From Roseovarius sp. (lineage in GTDB: Bacteria > Pseudomonadota > Alphaproteobacteria > Rhodobacterales > Rhodobacteraceae): a DNA stretch of 64,000 nt. Position 1 is the first letter of the stretch, and each line of letters opens with the position of its first letter. Both the position numbers and the translations under genes were made by a program. The notes under the pieces were generated by a model that worked only from the letters and a program-made list of their open reading frames with translations, did not search any database and was not told the DNA's origin. Of the stretch, positions 9,005 to 18,671 are shown in pieces. The stretch spans positions 158,215-222,214 of the forward strand of contig NZ_JAUCYU010000007.1 of NCBI RefSeq assembly GCF_030373445.1. Direction: 5' to 3'.

Positions 9005-10261
9005 ATGTCACCCCACGTGCCGCCAGAAGACTTCTTCGCGTTCAGCTCCTACCACATCGCCCTCGCCGTCGTCGGCGCCATCGTCATCCTCGCCCAGTGG
9101 CTGCCCCGGCTCGTGTCCGACCGCGAACCCGCCTCGGCGCCGCTGATGATCCTGTTCGGCGCAGGCGCGGCGCTGCTGGTGCCGAACCTGCCCACCCTGC
9201 CCGACCCGCGCGAGGCGCCGCGCATCTGGGAACTGGTCAGCGAACTGACGGTAATCATCGCGCTCTTCGGCACCGGCATGCGGATCGACGCGCTGCGCCC
9301 CTGGCGCCGCTGGACGCCGACTTTCCGCATGCTCGGCATTGCCATGCCGCTGACCATCCTCGCCGTGGCGCTGCTGGGCATCGGGCTCGAGGGGCTCACG
9401 GTCGCCGGGGCCATCCTGCTGGGCGCGGTGCTTGCGCCCACTGACCCGGTGCTCGCCGCCGACGTGCAGGTGGGGCCGCCACAGGAAGGCGTCGAGCATC
9501 CCGTCCGCTTCACGCTGACGACAGAGGCCGGGCTCAATGACGGGCTGGCCTTTCCCTTCGTCTATCTGGGCCTGCTCGCCGCCGCCGGCGGGCTGACGGC
9601 GGGCGAGTTGCTGATGGAATGGGTGCTGTTCGACGTAATGTATCGCATCGCCGTGGGCGCGGCGATGGGCTGGGCCGGGGCGCGGGTTCTGGGCTACGTC
9701 CTCTTCTCCGTCCCCAAAAGTGCGATCCTTGCCGAAACCGGCTCCGGCGTGGTGGCACTGGCAGGGGTCTTGCTCTGCTATGGCTCGACCGAGCTGGTCG
9801 AGGGCTACGGCTTCATTGCCGTCGCCGTCATGGGCCTTACCCTGCGCCGGGTCGAGCAGGACCACCATTTCCATCGCCGCCTGCACGATTTCTCGGAATC
9901 CATCGAACACGCCCTGACCGCGGTGCTTCTGGTCGGGCTTGGCACCGTGCTGCCGCTATTGCTGACCGATCTCAACTGGGTTCACGTGCTCTTCGCGCTG
10001 CTGCTGATCGTCGTGGTGCGGCCCCTGTCCGGCTGGATCGGCCTGCTGGGCAGTTCCATGCCATACCGCGACCGGGCCGTCGTATCGGTCTACGGCGTGC
10101 GCGGCATCGGCTCGATCTACTATCTGTGCTACGCCGGCAGCCACATGGAATTCACCAACGAAAGCCAGCTCTGGACGCTCGTGGGCCTCGTTATCCTGCT
10201 GTCCACCATCCTGCACGGGTTCAGCGTCGGCTGGGCGATGGAGCGGATCAAGGACGACTGA
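9005..10261 (+). CDS. cation:proton antiporter, NhaP/CPA1 type
   Basis: A 418-residue inner-membrane protein with about 12 hydrophobic helices, of the monovalent cation/proton antiporter family, which exchanges Na+ or K+ for H+ in pH and salt homeostasis. Characteristic is the APTDPVLAADVQVG segment around residue 145 with the conserved Asp, followed by EAGLNDGLAFPFVY; late helices carry SVYGVRGIGSIYYL. AAAGG directly abuts the ATG, so the GTG four codons later could be the true start. Convergent with the cystathionine-synthase-like gene. Confidence 0.87.
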   Translation: MSPHVPPEDFFAFSSYHIALAVVGAIVILAQWLPRLVSDREPASAPLMILFGAGAALLVPNLPTLPDPREAPRIWELVSELTVIIALFGTGMRIDALRPWRRWTPTFRMLGIAMPLTILAVALLGIGLEGLTVAGAILLGAVLAPTDPVLAADVQVGPPQEGVEHPVRFTLTTEAGLNDGLAFPFVYLGLLAAAGGLTAGELLMEWVLFDVMYRIAVGAAMGWAGARVLGYVLFSVPKSAILAETGSGVVALAGVLLCYGSTELVEGYGFIAVAVMGLTLRRVEQDHHFHRRLHDFSESIEHALTAVLLVGLGTVLPLLLTDLNWVHVLFALLLIVVVRPLSGWIGLLGSSMPYRDRAVVSVYGVRGIGSIYYLCYAGSHMEFTNESQLWTLVGLVILLSTILHGFSVGWAMERIKDD

Positions 10262-10273
10262 GCCGGGCCCGGC

Positions 10274-11416
10274 CTAGCCCCTCAGCGCCCGGTCGAGATC
10301 GTCCAGCAGGTCGCCCGCGTCCTCGATCCCGACCGACAGCCGCAGCAGGTTGCCGGGAATGCCCGTATGCGGCTCGATCGTCGCGCGATGCTCCACAAGG
10401 CTCTCGACCCCGCCGAGCGACGTCGCCCGGTGGATGAGCCGCAGCCGCCCGGCGACCGCCAGCGCCTCCTCGGTGCCGCCCCGGACCAGCACCGACATCA
10501 GGTAGCCGAAGCCGCCCGTCATCTGGGCCCTGGCCAGCGAATGCGCCGGATGCTCCAGCAGGCCCGGGTAGAGGACGCCCTCGACGCGCTCATGCGCGTC
10601 CAGCGCCTCGGCCAGCACCTGCGCGCTGCGGCACATCCGCTCCATCCTGAGCGGCAGCGTGCGCATCCCCCGCAGCAGAAGCCATGCCTCGAACGCTCCC
10701 AGGATCGCGCCTGCCTCCATGCGGTCGGCGCAGATCGCCTGCCAGACATCGCTGTCGGCATCCCGGCACGACAGCACCCCGGCCAGAACATCCGTGTGCC
10801 CGTTGATCGCCTTCGTCGCCGAGTGCATCGAGATATCCGCGCCGAGATCCAGCGCCTTCGTCAGCACCGGTGTCGCCGCCGTCCCGTCGACCGCCAGCAA
10901 CCCGCCGCTGTCATGGGTCAGCTTGGCAATCGCCCCGATATCGGCCACCTTCAGCCAGGGGTTCGACGGCACCTCGATCCAGACAAGGTCCACCTTCTCC
11001 ACCAGCGCCTTGCGGATGGCCAGCGGGTCGGCGGCGTCGATCTCCTCCAGGCGGATGTTGCGCCGCGCGCAGAACTTCCGCACCCAGGCCAGCACGCCCC
11101 AGTAGATACCCGACTGCATGACCACGCGCGCGCCGTCCGGCAGGGTCCGGAACAGCGCCGCCACCGCCGCCATGCCCGAGGGGAACAACCGCGTCTGCGC
11201 CGCGCCTTCCAGCTGGCGCAGCACCTCTTCGGCCTGTGCCACGTTGGCATTGTGGTCCCGGCCATAGCTGCCGCCCGACTGCAGCGCATAGCTTTCATCC
11301 CGCCGGAAGGTCGTGGTCGGCTGCACGCCGGGCACCACGCCGCCGTGCGCATCATCCACGGCCCCCGCCGCCCGTGCGGCGATCGTCGCGGGGTCGAGAG
11401 GTTTCTCTGCACTCAT
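10274..11416 (-). CDS. cystathionine gamma-synthase family PLP enzyme
   Basis: A 380-residue PLP-dependent enzyme of the Cys/Met metabolism family (fold type I). The PLP lysine lies in SATKAINGHTDVLAG; LFPSGMAAVAALF and MQSGIYWG form the cofactor pocket. It could be a cystathionine synthase or lyase, or a relative with unknown substrate; the family splits poorly by eye. Start: ATG preceded by AAGGAGG. Its ATG overlaps the stop of the acyltransferase gene (ATGA), so the two are translationally coupled. Confidence 0.8.
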   Translation of the reverse strand: MSAEKPLDPATIAARAAGAVDDAHGGVVPGVQPTTTFRRDESYALQSGGSYGRDHNANVAQAEEVLRQLEGAAQTRLFPSGMAAVAALFRTLPDGARVVMQSGIYWGVLAWVRKFCARRNIRLEEIDAADPLAIRKALVEKVDLVWIEVPSNPWLKVADIGAIAKLTHDSGGLLAVDGTAATPVLTKALDLGADISMHSATKAINGHTDVLAGVLSCRDADSDVWQAICADRMEAGAILGAFEAWLLLRGMRTLPLRMERMCRSAQVLAEALDAHERVEGVLYPGLLEHPAHSLARAQMTGGFGYLMSVLVRGGTEEALAVAGRLRLIHRATSLGGVESLVEHRATIEPHTGIPGNLLRLSVGIEDAGDLLDDLDRALRG

Positions 11417-13365
11417 GGCTGGTCCTCCTTGTCTAGCGCCGCATCCACGGCCTGCAACAACAGCGCGTTGCCCCGCGGCCCCAGATGTACGTTGTCGATG
11501 AAAAGCGGCACGCCGCCCTGCGCATGATGACAGGTCTTGTCGTCGCAGAAAAGCTCCGCCGGTGCGACATGCACCGCGCCATTTTCCTCCGCCGCCGCAC
11601 GCACGGCCTCCACCGTCCGGCCCGTCCGCGCCTCGAACTGCGCCACCGTCAGGTTGAGCGGCGCCGACCCGAACCGCATCGTCCTCAGCATCGACTTCGG
11701 CACCGAGCTGGAGAATTCCGGCACGTGGTTGATCACGACCACCCGGTGTTTCTCCGCCAGCTTCGCCACCGCCGCCCCAAGGCTGTCGGCAAACAGCGGG
11801 AAGTTCTCCTCCGCCGCTGTCCCGTCGGGCGCCAGCAGGGCCACCTGCCCCGGCCTGTCGCCCCGGTGGCCATAGCCTTCCGCATAGAAAGACCACCGGG
11901 CGAACAGGAACACGTCCATCGGCGGTGCGCCGGCGAGATACTCGAAAATCCTGTCATTGAAGGCGATGCAATCAGGCTTGGTCCCGGCGCCCATAAGCGG
12001 GGCGCAGGCTGCCTTGGTGATCATGTAACCGGCTTCGCCCCGGTCCTTGCCATATTGATCGAACGCCTCGAAAGCCGAATTCGCCATGCTGTCGCCCCAG
12101 AGCACGTAAGCAGGCTCTTCGGCCTCAACCCCCAGCTTGCAGAACGTCTCGGGGCTGTCCTGCCCCCAGCACGCATCCCACCCCGGGTGCACGTTCATCA
12201 CCTCGGCCTTCAGCGCCTCCAGCCGCGCATCCTCGCCCGCGCCCGCCTTGCCGGGCTGGTACAACAGGTAGACGGCGAGCCCGAGCAGCACCAGCGCCTG
12301 CCCCGCAAACAGCATGTAAAGCCGCCGCTTCCCCTCGCCCCGCACGGAGATCCGCCGTACCGGCATCTCGACGAGATGATAGGACAGCGCCCCGAGGCCC
12401 AGCGACACCAGCACCAGCACCGCCCGGATCTCGTCGGTCAGGGTCACGCCGTAATAGAGCGCCCCGACGATCACCGGCCAATGCCACAGGTAGGTGCCAT
12501 AGGAAATCCGCCCGATATAGGCCATGGGCCTGACCGCCAGCGCCTTTGCCACCCAACTATGCCCCGGTGCGGCAAACGCGATCAGGATCACCGTGCCCAG
12601 CACCGGCAGCACCGTCGCCCAGCCGGGATAGAGGTAACTGGCATCGAGCACTCCCACTGGCACGATCACCAGCGCCAGCCCCACCAGCGGCGCCAACGGC
12701 AATTTCGCCGGAATGAGCCGGTGATAGGTTACCAGGAAGATCAAGCCGCCCGCCGCCAACTCCCACACCCGGAAGCTCGACGCGAAGAACCGCTGCTCCC
12801 GGTCATAGATCAGGTCGCCCGAAAACAGCGTCAGCCCCAGCGACACCACGAACAACATCCCCAGCAGCCACGCGAACACCGCCCGGTTGCGCCGCGTGAG
12901 AAGGATGAGCATCGGCAGCACGATGTAGAACTGCTCCTCGATCGACAGCGACCAGGTGTGCAGGAACGGGTTTTCGTGCGCAGGGGTTGAGAAATAGCCT
13001 ACCGAATTCAAAAGGTTGTAGTTGTTCGCGAAGGTGATCGAGCCCAAGAACCCATCCGCCACCACGGCCATCTCGGATCTCAGGAAGAACGCATTCGCCA
13101 GAAGCGCGGTCACGAGGAAACACAAGGCATAGGCCGTCGACAGCCGCCTGATCCGCCGCGCAAAGAACTCGGTCACCGAATAGGTGCCCTGCTCCAGCCG
13201 CATATAGGTCTGCCCACAGATCAGGTAGCCGGACAGCACGAAGAAGATGTCGACGCCGACATAGCCGCCCGTCATGTCCGGATACCCGACATGGAACAGC
13301 ACCACGCTCAGCACGGCAATGGCGCGCACGCCGTCGAGTTCCCTGCGGTAGGCGAGATCGCTCAT
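11413..13365 (-). CDS. OafA-type membrane acyltransferase with C-terminal SGNH domain
   Basis: A 650-residue protein. Residues 1-360 form an acyltransferase-3 domain with about ten membrane helices (RELDGVRAIAVLSVVLFHVG with the conserved Arg and His, GGYVGVDIFFVLSGYLI). The C-terminal part is an SGNH hydrolase-like periplasmic domain with VLWGDSMANS and DNVHLGPRGN, the GDS and DxxH elements. Such two-domain proteins O-acetylate cell-surface glycans, LPS or peptidoglycan. The start chosen gives the typical opening and lies 11 bp past the upstream stop; a ten-residue longer form is possible. The acceptor is unknown. Confidence 0.88.
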   Translation of the reverse strand: MSDLAYRRELDGVRAIAVLSVVLFHVGYPDMTGGYVGVDIFFVLSGYLICGQTYMRLEQGTYSVTEFFARRIRRLSTAYALCFLVTALLANAFFLRSEMAVVADGFLGSITFANNYNLLNSVGYFSTPAHENPFLHTWSLSIEEQFYIVLPMLILLTRRNRAVFAWLLGMLFVVSLGLTLFSGDLIYDREQRFFASSFRVWELAAGGLIFLVTYHRLIPAKLPLAPLVGLALVIVPVGVLDASYLYPGWATVLPVLGTVILIAFAAPGHSWVAKALAVRPMAYIGRISYGTYLWHWPVIVGALYYGVTLTDEIRAVLVLVSLGLGALSYHLVEMPVRRISVRGEGKRRLYMLFAGQALVLLGLAVYLLYQPGKAGAGEDARLEALKAEVMNVHPGWDACWGQDSPETFCKLGVEAEEPAYVLWGDSMANSAFEAFDQYGKDRGEAGYMITKAACAPLMGAGTKPDCIAFNDRIFEYLAGAPPMDVFLFARWSFYAEGYGHRGDRPGQVALLAPDGTAAEENFPLFADSLGAAVAKLAEKHRVVVINHVPEFSSSVPKSMLRTMRFGSAPLNLTVAQFEARTGRTVEAVRAAAEENGAVHVAPAELFCDDKTCHHAQGGVPLFIDNVHLGPRGNALLLQAVDAALDKEDQP

Positions 13366-13375
13366 CCCGGTAATC

Positions 13376-14116
13376 TCACGCAGCTTCGCGGCCAAAGAGC
13401 CGCCCCGGCCCCCAGCCCACCGCCGGCTGCCCCGCCAGCGTCAATAGCCGCCACATCAGCGCGGAATTCGAGCTGATCACCGGAATGCCCAGCTCCGCCT
13501 CCGCCGCACCGAGTATCCCGAAGGTCCGCAGATTGGTGCAGCTGGTGAACACCGCCTCGACGCCAGGCTTCCGCGCCGCCTCGACAATCGCCCGCCGCGT
13601 ACTCGCCTCGGTGATCCGCGCCACCGTCCGGTCTTCTTTCTGGCCGAAGCTGAATTCGCTCACCGTCTCGACACCATGCGCCGCCAGCGCCGCGCGCATC
13701 GGCCCGGTCACCTCTTCCACGTAGGGCGTCACCATCGCGATCCGGCTCATTCCCAATTCACCCAACGCGGCCACCACTGCGCTCAGCGGATTGGTCACCG
13801 GCACACCCGGATGCGCCATCTGCACCAGCGCTTCGACCCTGTCCGGCCCGATGATCGTGGCCCCCGACGTACAGGCATAGGCCACCCCGTCCAGCCCTTG
13901 CGGCAACAGCGCGGCTGTCGCCGTCATCTCGCCCGCCATGGTCGCCAGGTCCTCGGGCGTCACATCCGCCCGCGCCGGAATGCGCGTGTGCAGAAGGTTC
14001 ACCTCCCGCCCGGCAAGCACCTGCCGCGCCTCGTATTCCAGCGTCTCGTCCGTGCTCAGCAGGATCAGCCCCAGCCGCAGCCCCGCCCCGGCCCCCTGGT
14101 CAAGCTCATACGTCAT
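13376..14116 (-). CDS. Asp/Glu racemase superfamily protein (maleate isomerase / arylmalonate decarboxylase-like)
   Basis: A 246-residue enzyme with the two-cysteine layout of the Asp/Glu racemase superfamily: YACTSGATIIG (about residue 82) and FTSCTNLRTFG (about 190), one from each lobe. Similarity in layout is to maleate isomerases, arylmalonate decarboxylases and EutA-like proteins of ectoine breakdown, rather than MurI. Substrate is not deducible. It begins 18 bp after the anmK stop, and its stop lies 10 bp before the acyltransferase start, so it is in the same operon. Confidence 0.75.
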   Translation of the reverse strand: MTYELDQGAGAGLRLGLILLSTDETLEYEARQVLAGREVNLLHTRIPARADVTPEDLATMAGEMTATAALLPQGLDGVAYACTSGATIIGPDRVEALVQMAHPGVPVTNPLSAVVAALGELGMSRIAMVTPYVEEVTGPMRAALAAHGVETVSEFSFGQKEDRTVARITEASTRRAIVEAARKPGVEAVFTSCTNLRTFGILGAAEAELGIPVISSNSALMWRLLTLAGQPAVGWGPGRLFGREAA

Positions 14117-14134
14117 CCCATCCCCTTCGACCGG

Positions 14135-15238
14135 CTAATTCGTGCCCTCCGGCCGGCTGATCGTGCCGCCGCACACCGCCGCGCGCACCCCCGTCGTGCC
14201 CGGGCCCGAGGTCGGCCGCCCCCGCGCCACGCGCACCGCGAGATAGGCAAACGCCTGCGCCTCCAGCATGTCGCCGTCCAGCCCGGCCGCCTCGACCGGC
14301 TCCACCGGGCAATCGAGCGCCACCCGCAACATTTCCATTAGCACCGGATTATGCCGCCCGCCACCCGTGACAAGCAAGCGCTCGGGCGGCTCCGGGCAAT
14401 GCTCCATCCCCCGTAGCACCGCCGCGGCACTCATCCCCGTGAGCGTTGCCACCGCATCGGCATCGCTCAACTCGTTGACCAAACCGATCATGTCGGAAAA
14501 CTCGTTCCGGTCCAAAGACTTGGGCGGCATTCTCGAGAAATAGGCGTCGTCAAGGAACAGCTCCAGCGCACCGTCCTCGACCTGCCCCCGCCGCGCCAAC
14601 GCGCCATCCTTGTCATAGGGCAGCCCAAGCCGCCGCATCATCACGTCATTGATCGGCGCATTCGCGGGACCGGTATCGAAGGCCAGCAAGGCCCCCTCTG
14701 CCTCAGGCCTGTCTTTGCGCGGGTCCACCCATGTCAGGTTCCCCACGCCCCCGAGGTTCAGGAAACACAAGGGCCTCTCCGCCCCGATCCACTTCGCACA
14801 GGCGAAATGGAAAAACGGCGCCAGCGGCGCCCCCTCGCCGCCCAGCTCCACATCGGCCGACCGGAAATCCCACACCACCGGCACGCCCAACGCCTCCGCC
14901 AAGGCCGCGCCATCACCGATCTGGTAGGTCCCCCGCCCCCGCGGCTCATGCGCCAGCGTCTGCCCGTGAAAGCCCACCAACTGCGCCCCCTCGAACCGCG
15001 ACAGCAACTCGGCATGGGCCATCTGCACCACCGCCTCGGCCTCGGCCACGTCGTCTCCCGGCCACTTGCCCAACGCACCCGCCAGAACCGCCTGCTCGCC
15101 CTCCGAATATCCCCGGTAATCCGACGCCCCGAAGGCGAATATCTCCTCGCCATCGGTCTCGACCATCGCCGCGTCGACCCCGTCAAGCGACGTTCCCGAC
15201 ATCGCCCCGAGCGCCCATATGCGCCCCGCCTTCAACAT
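14135..15238 (-). CDS. anmK: anhydro-N-acetylmuramic acid kinase
   Basis: Phosphorylates 1,6-anhydro-MurNAc during peptidoglycan recycling, opening the anhydro ring and giving MurNAc-6-P. The 367-residue product (E. coli AnmK 369) opens with the hallmark [14 protein letters not shown], has [10 protein letters not shown] and [12 protein letters not shown] (sugar-kinase ATP site) and a C-terminal [14 protein letters not shown]. The frame is open far upstream, but AAGGAAAAG 8 bp before this ATG fixes the start. Divergent from tyrS, 63 bp apart, an arrangement that places both promoters in that gap. Confidence 0.95.
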   Translation of the reverse strand: MLKAGRIWALGAMSGTSLDGVDAAMVETDGEEIFAFGASDYRGYSEGEQAVLAGALGKWPGDDVAEAEAVVQMAHAELLSRFEGAQLVGFHGQTLAHEPRGRGTYQIGDGAALAEALGVPVVWDFRSADVELGGEGAPLAPFFHFACAKWIGAERPLCFLNLGGVGNLTWVDPRKDRPEAEGALLAFDTGPANAPINDVMMRRLGLPYDKDGALARRGQVEDGALELFLDDAYFSRMPPKSLDRNEFSDMIGLVNELSDADAVATLTGMSAAAVLRGMEHCPEPPERLLVTGGGRHNPVLMEMLRVALDCPVEPVEAAGLDGDMLEAQAFAYLAVRVARGRPTSGPGTTGVRAAVCGGTISRPEGTN

Positions 15239-15301
15239 GCTCTTTTCCTTCGCCCGAACCATGCCTATACATGCCGCGCGAAAAACCCGGGAACAAGCGA
15301 T

Positions 15302-16552
15302 ATGACCTACCACCCCAAATCGGACTTCATGACCGTCATGATCGAGCGCGGCTTCCTCGCCGACTGCACCGATTACCAGGGCCTCGACGAGGCGCTGAGC
15401 ACGGGCGTGGTTCCGGCCTATATCGGGTTTGACGCGACCGCGCGCTCGCTCCACGTGGGCTCGCTCATCCAGATCATGATGCTGCGCTGGCTGCAGAAGA
15501 CCGGCCACAAGCCGCTCACGCTGATGGGCGGCGGCACCACGAAGGTGGGCGACCCCTCCTTCCGCGCCGACGAACGCCCGCTGCTCGACGATGCCGCCAT
15601 CCAGGCCAATATCGACGGTATCCAGCAGGTCTTCGCCGCCTATGTCGACTACAACGACAGCCCCACCGGCGCGCTGATGCTCAACAACGACGAATGGCTC
15701 AGCGGCCTGCAATACATCACCTTCCTGCGGGATATCGGGCGGCATTTCTCGGTCAACCGGATGCTCAGCTTCGAATCGGTGAAATCCCGGCTCGACCGCG
15801 AACAGTCGCTCAGCTTCCTCGAATTCAACTACATGATCCTGCAGGCCTACGACTTCCTCGAGCTGAACCGCCGCTACGGCTGTCTGCTGCAGATGGGCGG
15901 TTCCGATCAGTGGGGCAACATCGTCAACGGCATCGACCTCACCCGCCGGGTGATCGACACCGAGGTCTTTGGCCTCACCTCGCCGCTCCTGACCACGGCC
16001 GACGGCCGCAAGATGGGCAAAAGCGCCGATGGCGCGATCTGGCTCAATGCCGAGATGTGCTCGCCCTACCAGTTCTGGCAGTTCTGGCGGAACACGATGG
16101 ATGCCGACGTGGGCCGCTTCCTCAAGCTCTACACCGAGCTGCCGATCGAGGAATGCGACCGCCTCGGCGCGCTGGCGGGGTCCGAGATCAACGACGCCAA
16201 AATCATCCTCGCCAACGAGGTGACGACCCTGCTGCACGGGCGCGAGGCCGCGCAGGCCGCAGAGGCCACCTCGCGCGAGGTGTTCGAAAAGGGCGGCGTG
16301 GGTGACGACCTGCCCACCGTGACGCTCACCGCTGCCGATATCGGCGAGGGCATCGCCAACACGGCGCTCTTCGTGAAGGCCGGGCTCAGCCCGTCCGGCA
16401 AGGAAGCCAAGCGCCTCTTCGCCAGCGGCGGCGCCAGCATCAATGACGAGGTGGTGAAGGAGCCGCGCCTGATGACACCCGACGAGTTTGCGGGAGACCT
16501 CAAGCTTTCCGCCGGCAAGAAGCGCCACGCCTTGGTGAAGATCGCCGGCTAA
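15302..16552 (+). CDS. tyrS: tyrosyl-tRNA synthetase
   Basis: Class I aminoacyl-tRNA synthetase charging tRNA-Tyr in the cytoplasm. The 416-residue protein has the HIGH-type motif as HVGSL (near residue 50), [12 protein letters not shown] for tyrosine and tRNA binding, and the KMSKS loop as KMGKSADG (about 240). A C-terminal S4 RNA-binding domain follows ([20 protein letters not shown]). The ATG chosen gives the standard opening; upstream in-frame sequence is antisense to anmK. A strong hairpin with a T-rich tail follows the stop. Confidence 0.96.
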   Translation: MTYHPKSDFMTVMIERGFLADCTDYQGLDEALSTGVVPAYIGFDATARSLHVGSLIQIMMLRWLQKTGHKPLTLMGGGTTKVGDPSFRADERPLLDDAAIQANIDGIQQVFAAYVDYNDSPTGALMLNNDEWLSGLQYITFLRDIGRHFSVNRMLSFESVKSRLDREQSLSFLEFNYMILQAYDFLELNRRYGCLLQMGGSDQWGNIVNGIDLTRRVIDTEVFGLTSPLLTTADGRKMGKSADGAIWLNAEMCSPYQFWQFWRNTMDADVGRFLKLYTELPIEECDRLGALAGSEINDAKIILANEVTTLLHGREAAQAAEATSREVFEKGGVGDDLPTVTLTAADIGEGIANTALFVKAGLSPSGKEAKRLFASGGASINDEVVKEPRLMTPDEFAGDLKLSAGKKRHALVKIAG

Positions 16553-16564
16553 CCAACGGCATTG

Positions 16565-16600
16565 CCCCGGAAAATTCGAATTTTCCGGGGCGTTTTCTTC
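16565..16600 (+). terminator. Rho-independent terminator of tyrS
   Basis: A perfect 26-bp palindrome (arms CCCCGGAAAATTC / GAATTTTCCGGGG) begins 13 bp after the tyrS stop and is followed by CGTTTTCTT. The stem is strong and the tail is T-rich, as expected of an intrinsic terminator. It is the first of three successive palindromes. Confidence 0.7.
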
Positions 16601-16654
16601 CAAGAAAACGTCTGCCTTACCAATGAGGCCCCTGCGGAATTTTCGAAAATTCCG
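16591..16654. repeat. two further palindromes between tyrS and arsR
   Basis: Directly after the terminator stem comes CGTTTTCTT-CC-AAGAAAACG (16591-16610). After 24 bp comes a perfect 20-bp palindrome with half-site CGGAATTTTC (16635-16654), which rearranges the same GGAA/TTTTC elements as the terminator stem. A partial third copy follows (ATTCCAATTTTCCG). They may be read as backup terminators or as protein-binding dyads; nothing in the sequence decides. Confidence 0.6.
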
Positions 16655-16693
16655 AGCCGGATAATTCCAATTTTCCGCACGTCAACTTCCCCG

Positions 16694-16731
16694 TTGACTC
16701 CTTCTCTATATATCAATATTTCACGATATAT
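16694..16731 (+). promoter_or_regulatory. arsR promoter with ArsR operator-like dyad
   Basis: A -35-like TTGACT (16694-16699) and, 17 bp later, TATTTC (16717-16722) lie just ahead of arsR. Overlapping the presumed -10 is an inverted repeat ATATATC-N10-GATATAT (16708-16731). ArsR-family repressors bind AT-rich dyads over the core promoter, so autoregulation relieved by arsenite is likely. Transcription would begin only a few bases before the ATG. Confidence 0.5.
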
Positions 16732-17062
16732 GGATAAGACTCACGCCCTCACCGCCTTCTCGGCCCTGTCACAGCCCACACGGCTCGACGTCTTCCGCCT
16801 GCTCCTGAAGGCCGGCGAGACCGGCATGGCCGCCGGTGAAATCTCCGACGCGCTGAACGTCCGCCAGAACACCATGTCCGCCAACCTTTCCGTCCTCCAC
16901 CAGGCCGGCCTCGTCCGGAATGAACGGCAAGGCCGCTCCATCCGCTACTTCGCCGATCTCGACGGCACCAGCGGTCTGCTCGCCTTCCTGATGGAGGATT
17001 GCTGCGGCGGAAACCCCGACCTCTGCCAGCCCCTGATCTCGAAACTCGCCTGCGCCTGCTAA
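16730..17062 (+). CDS. arsR: ArsR-family arsenic-responsive repressor
   Basis: A 110-residue winged-helix repressor: SALSQPTRLDVFRLLLKAG, recognition region VRQNTMSANLSVLHQAGLV and wing RNERQGRSIRYF. The C-terminus has a Cys pair (EDCCGG), another Cys at DLCQP and a CAC end, likely As(III) ligands placed away from the classical ELCVCDL site. The start is ATG with no Shine-Dalgarno; the dyad touches it, so the mRNA may be leaderless. It is the first gene of a five-gene arsenic operon. Confidence 0.88.
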   Translation: MDKTHALTAFSALSQPTRLDVFRLLLKAGETGMAAGEISDALNVRQNTMSANLSVLHQAGLVRNERQGRSIRYFADLDGTSGLLAFLMEDCCGGNPDLCQPLISKLACAC

Positions 17063-17076
17063 AGGAGGCCCCTCCC

Positions 17077-17592
17077 ATGCCCGACGACCGCAAGAACGTT
17101 CTCTTCCTCTGCACCGGCAACTCCGCCCGGTCGCTCATGGCCGAAGCCATCATCGAACGCGAAGGTCTCGGCAAGTTCCGCGGCTTCTCCGCCGGCTCCC
17201 AGCCCAAGGACGCGCCCCACCCGCGCACCTTGGAGCTTCTCAAGCACCTCAACCACGACACGTCGCAGATCCGCTCCAAAAGCTGGGAAGAATTCGCAGG
17301 CCCCGACGCCCCGCAAATGGATTTCGTCTTCACCGTCTGCGATCAGGCCGCATCCGAGCCCTGCCCCATCTGGCCCGGCCAGCCGATGAGCGCCCATTGG
17401 GGCGTCCCCGACCCGGCCGCCGCCACCGGCACCGAGGCCGAGATTGCCTTCGCCTTTTCAGATGCCTACCGGATGCTCCGCAACCGCATCTCGATCTTCG
17501 TCAACCTGCCCATGGCCCAGCTCGACCGGCTCTCCCTCCAGAAAGAGCTCGACCGCATCGGCCAGACCCAGAACGACACAACCCCCGCCTGA
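17077..17592 (+). CDS. arsC: arsenate reductase, low-molecular-weight phosphatase type
   Basis: A 171-residue LMW protein-tyrosine-phosphatase-fold protein. The P-loop is CTGNSARS (CX5R, Cys12 to Arg18), near the N-terminus as in LMW arsenate reductases, which reduce As(V) to As(III) with thioredoxin or glutathione/glutaredoxin. The usual late Asp-Pro is seen as VPDPAAATG. AAAGGAGG precedes the ATG, 14 bp after the arsR stop. A second, unrelated arsenate reductase lies two genes on; which one is the main enzyme cannot be told. Confidence 0.88.
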   Translation: MPDDRKNVLFLCTGNSARSLMAEAIIEREGLGKFRGFSAGSQPKDAPHPRTLELLKHLNHDTSQIRSKSWEEFAGPDAPQMDFVFTVCDQAASEPCPIWPGQPMSAHWGVPDPAAATGTEAEIAFAFSDAYRMLRNRISIFVNLPMAQLDRLSLQKELDRIGQTQNDTTPA

Positions 17593-17622
17593 TCCACCCC
17601 GCCTGACCCGCAAGGACACGAC

Positions 17623-18666
17623 ATGACCGACACGAACCTCTCCGCCAAGGACAGCGGCCTTGGCGTCTTCGAACGCTACCTCTCCGTCTGGATCGCGCTC
17701 GCCATCGTGCTGGGCATCGGCATCGGCGCCATCGCCCCCGGCCTTGTCGAGGCCGTCGCGGCGGCCGAGGTCGCTTCGGTCAACCTCGTCGTCGCCGTCC
17801 TGATCTGGGCGATGATCTATCCGATGATGGTCGGAGTCGATTTTTCCACCATCTCGGGCGTCGCCAGACAGCCCAGGGGCCTGATCGTCACGCTCATCGT
17901 CAACTGGCTGATCAAACCCTTCACCATGGCCTTCCTCGCCGTGCTCTTCTTCGAGTACATCTTCGCGCCCTGGATCTCTCCCGAAGACGCCGCGCAATAC
18001 ACCGCCGGCCTCATCCTGCTGGGCGCCGCCCCCTGTACGGCGATGGTCTTCGTCTGGTCGCAGCTCACCCGCGGCGACGCCACCTACACCCTCATCCAGG
18101 TCTCGGTGAACGACATCATCATGGTCTTCGCCTTCGCCCCCATCGTGGCCTTCCTTCTCGGCGTCACCGACATCACCGTGCCGTGGCAGACGCTCGTTAC
18201 CGCCACCATCCTCTACGTGGTCCTGCCGCTCGCCGCGGGCCTCCTCACCCGCCGCGCCCTCGGCTCCAAGCAGGCCATCGACGCCTTCACCGCCCGCGTC
18301 AAACCGTGGTCGATCATCGGCCTCATCGCCACCGTGGTCATCCTCTTCGGGCTCCAGGGCGAGCTGATCCTCGCCAACCCCTTCGTCATCGCGCTCATCG
18401 CCGTGCCCATCCTGATCCAGAGCTACGGCATCTTCGCGCTGGCCTATGGCGCGGCCTACGCCATGCGCGTGCCCCACCGCATCGCCGCGCCCTGCGCGAT
18501 GATCGGCACGTCGAACTTCTTCGAACTGGCCGTCGCGGTGGCCATCAGCCTCTTCGGTCTCAACTCCGGCGCCGCGCTCGCCACCGTAGTCGGCGTGCTG
18601 GTCGAGGTACCGGTGATGCTCTCGCTCGTGGCCTTCGCCAACCGCACGCGTGCGAAGTTCGCCTGA
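17623..18666 (+). CDS. acr3: ACR3-family arsenite efflux transporter
   Basis: A 347-residue inner-membrane protein with about ten helices that exports As(OH)3 or arsenite using the proton-motive force. It carries the two residues important in ACR3: Cys in [20 protein letters not shown] (helix 4) and Glu in [14 protein letters not shown] (helix 9). It starts 30 bp after the LMW arsenate reductase, and the next gene follows after 5 bp. This is the export step for the product of both arsenate reductases. Confidence 0.94.
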   Translation: MTDTNLSAKDSGLGVFERYLSVWIALAIVLGIGIGAIAPGLVEAVAAAEVASVNLVVAVLIWAMIYPMMVGVDFSTISGVARQPRGLIVTLIVNWLIKPFTMAFLAVLFFEYIFAPWISPEDAAQYTAGLILLGAAPCTAMVFVWSQLTRGDATYTLIQVSVNDIIMVFAFAPIVAFLLGVTDITVPWQTLVTATILYVVLPLAAGLLTRRALGSKQAIDAFTARVKPWSIIGLIATVVILFGLQGELILANPFVIALIAVPILIQSYGIFALAYGAAYAMRVPHRIAAPCAMIGTSNFFELAVAVAISLFGLNSGAALATVVGVLVEVPVMLSLVAFANRTRAKFA

Positions 18667-18671
18667 CCGCC

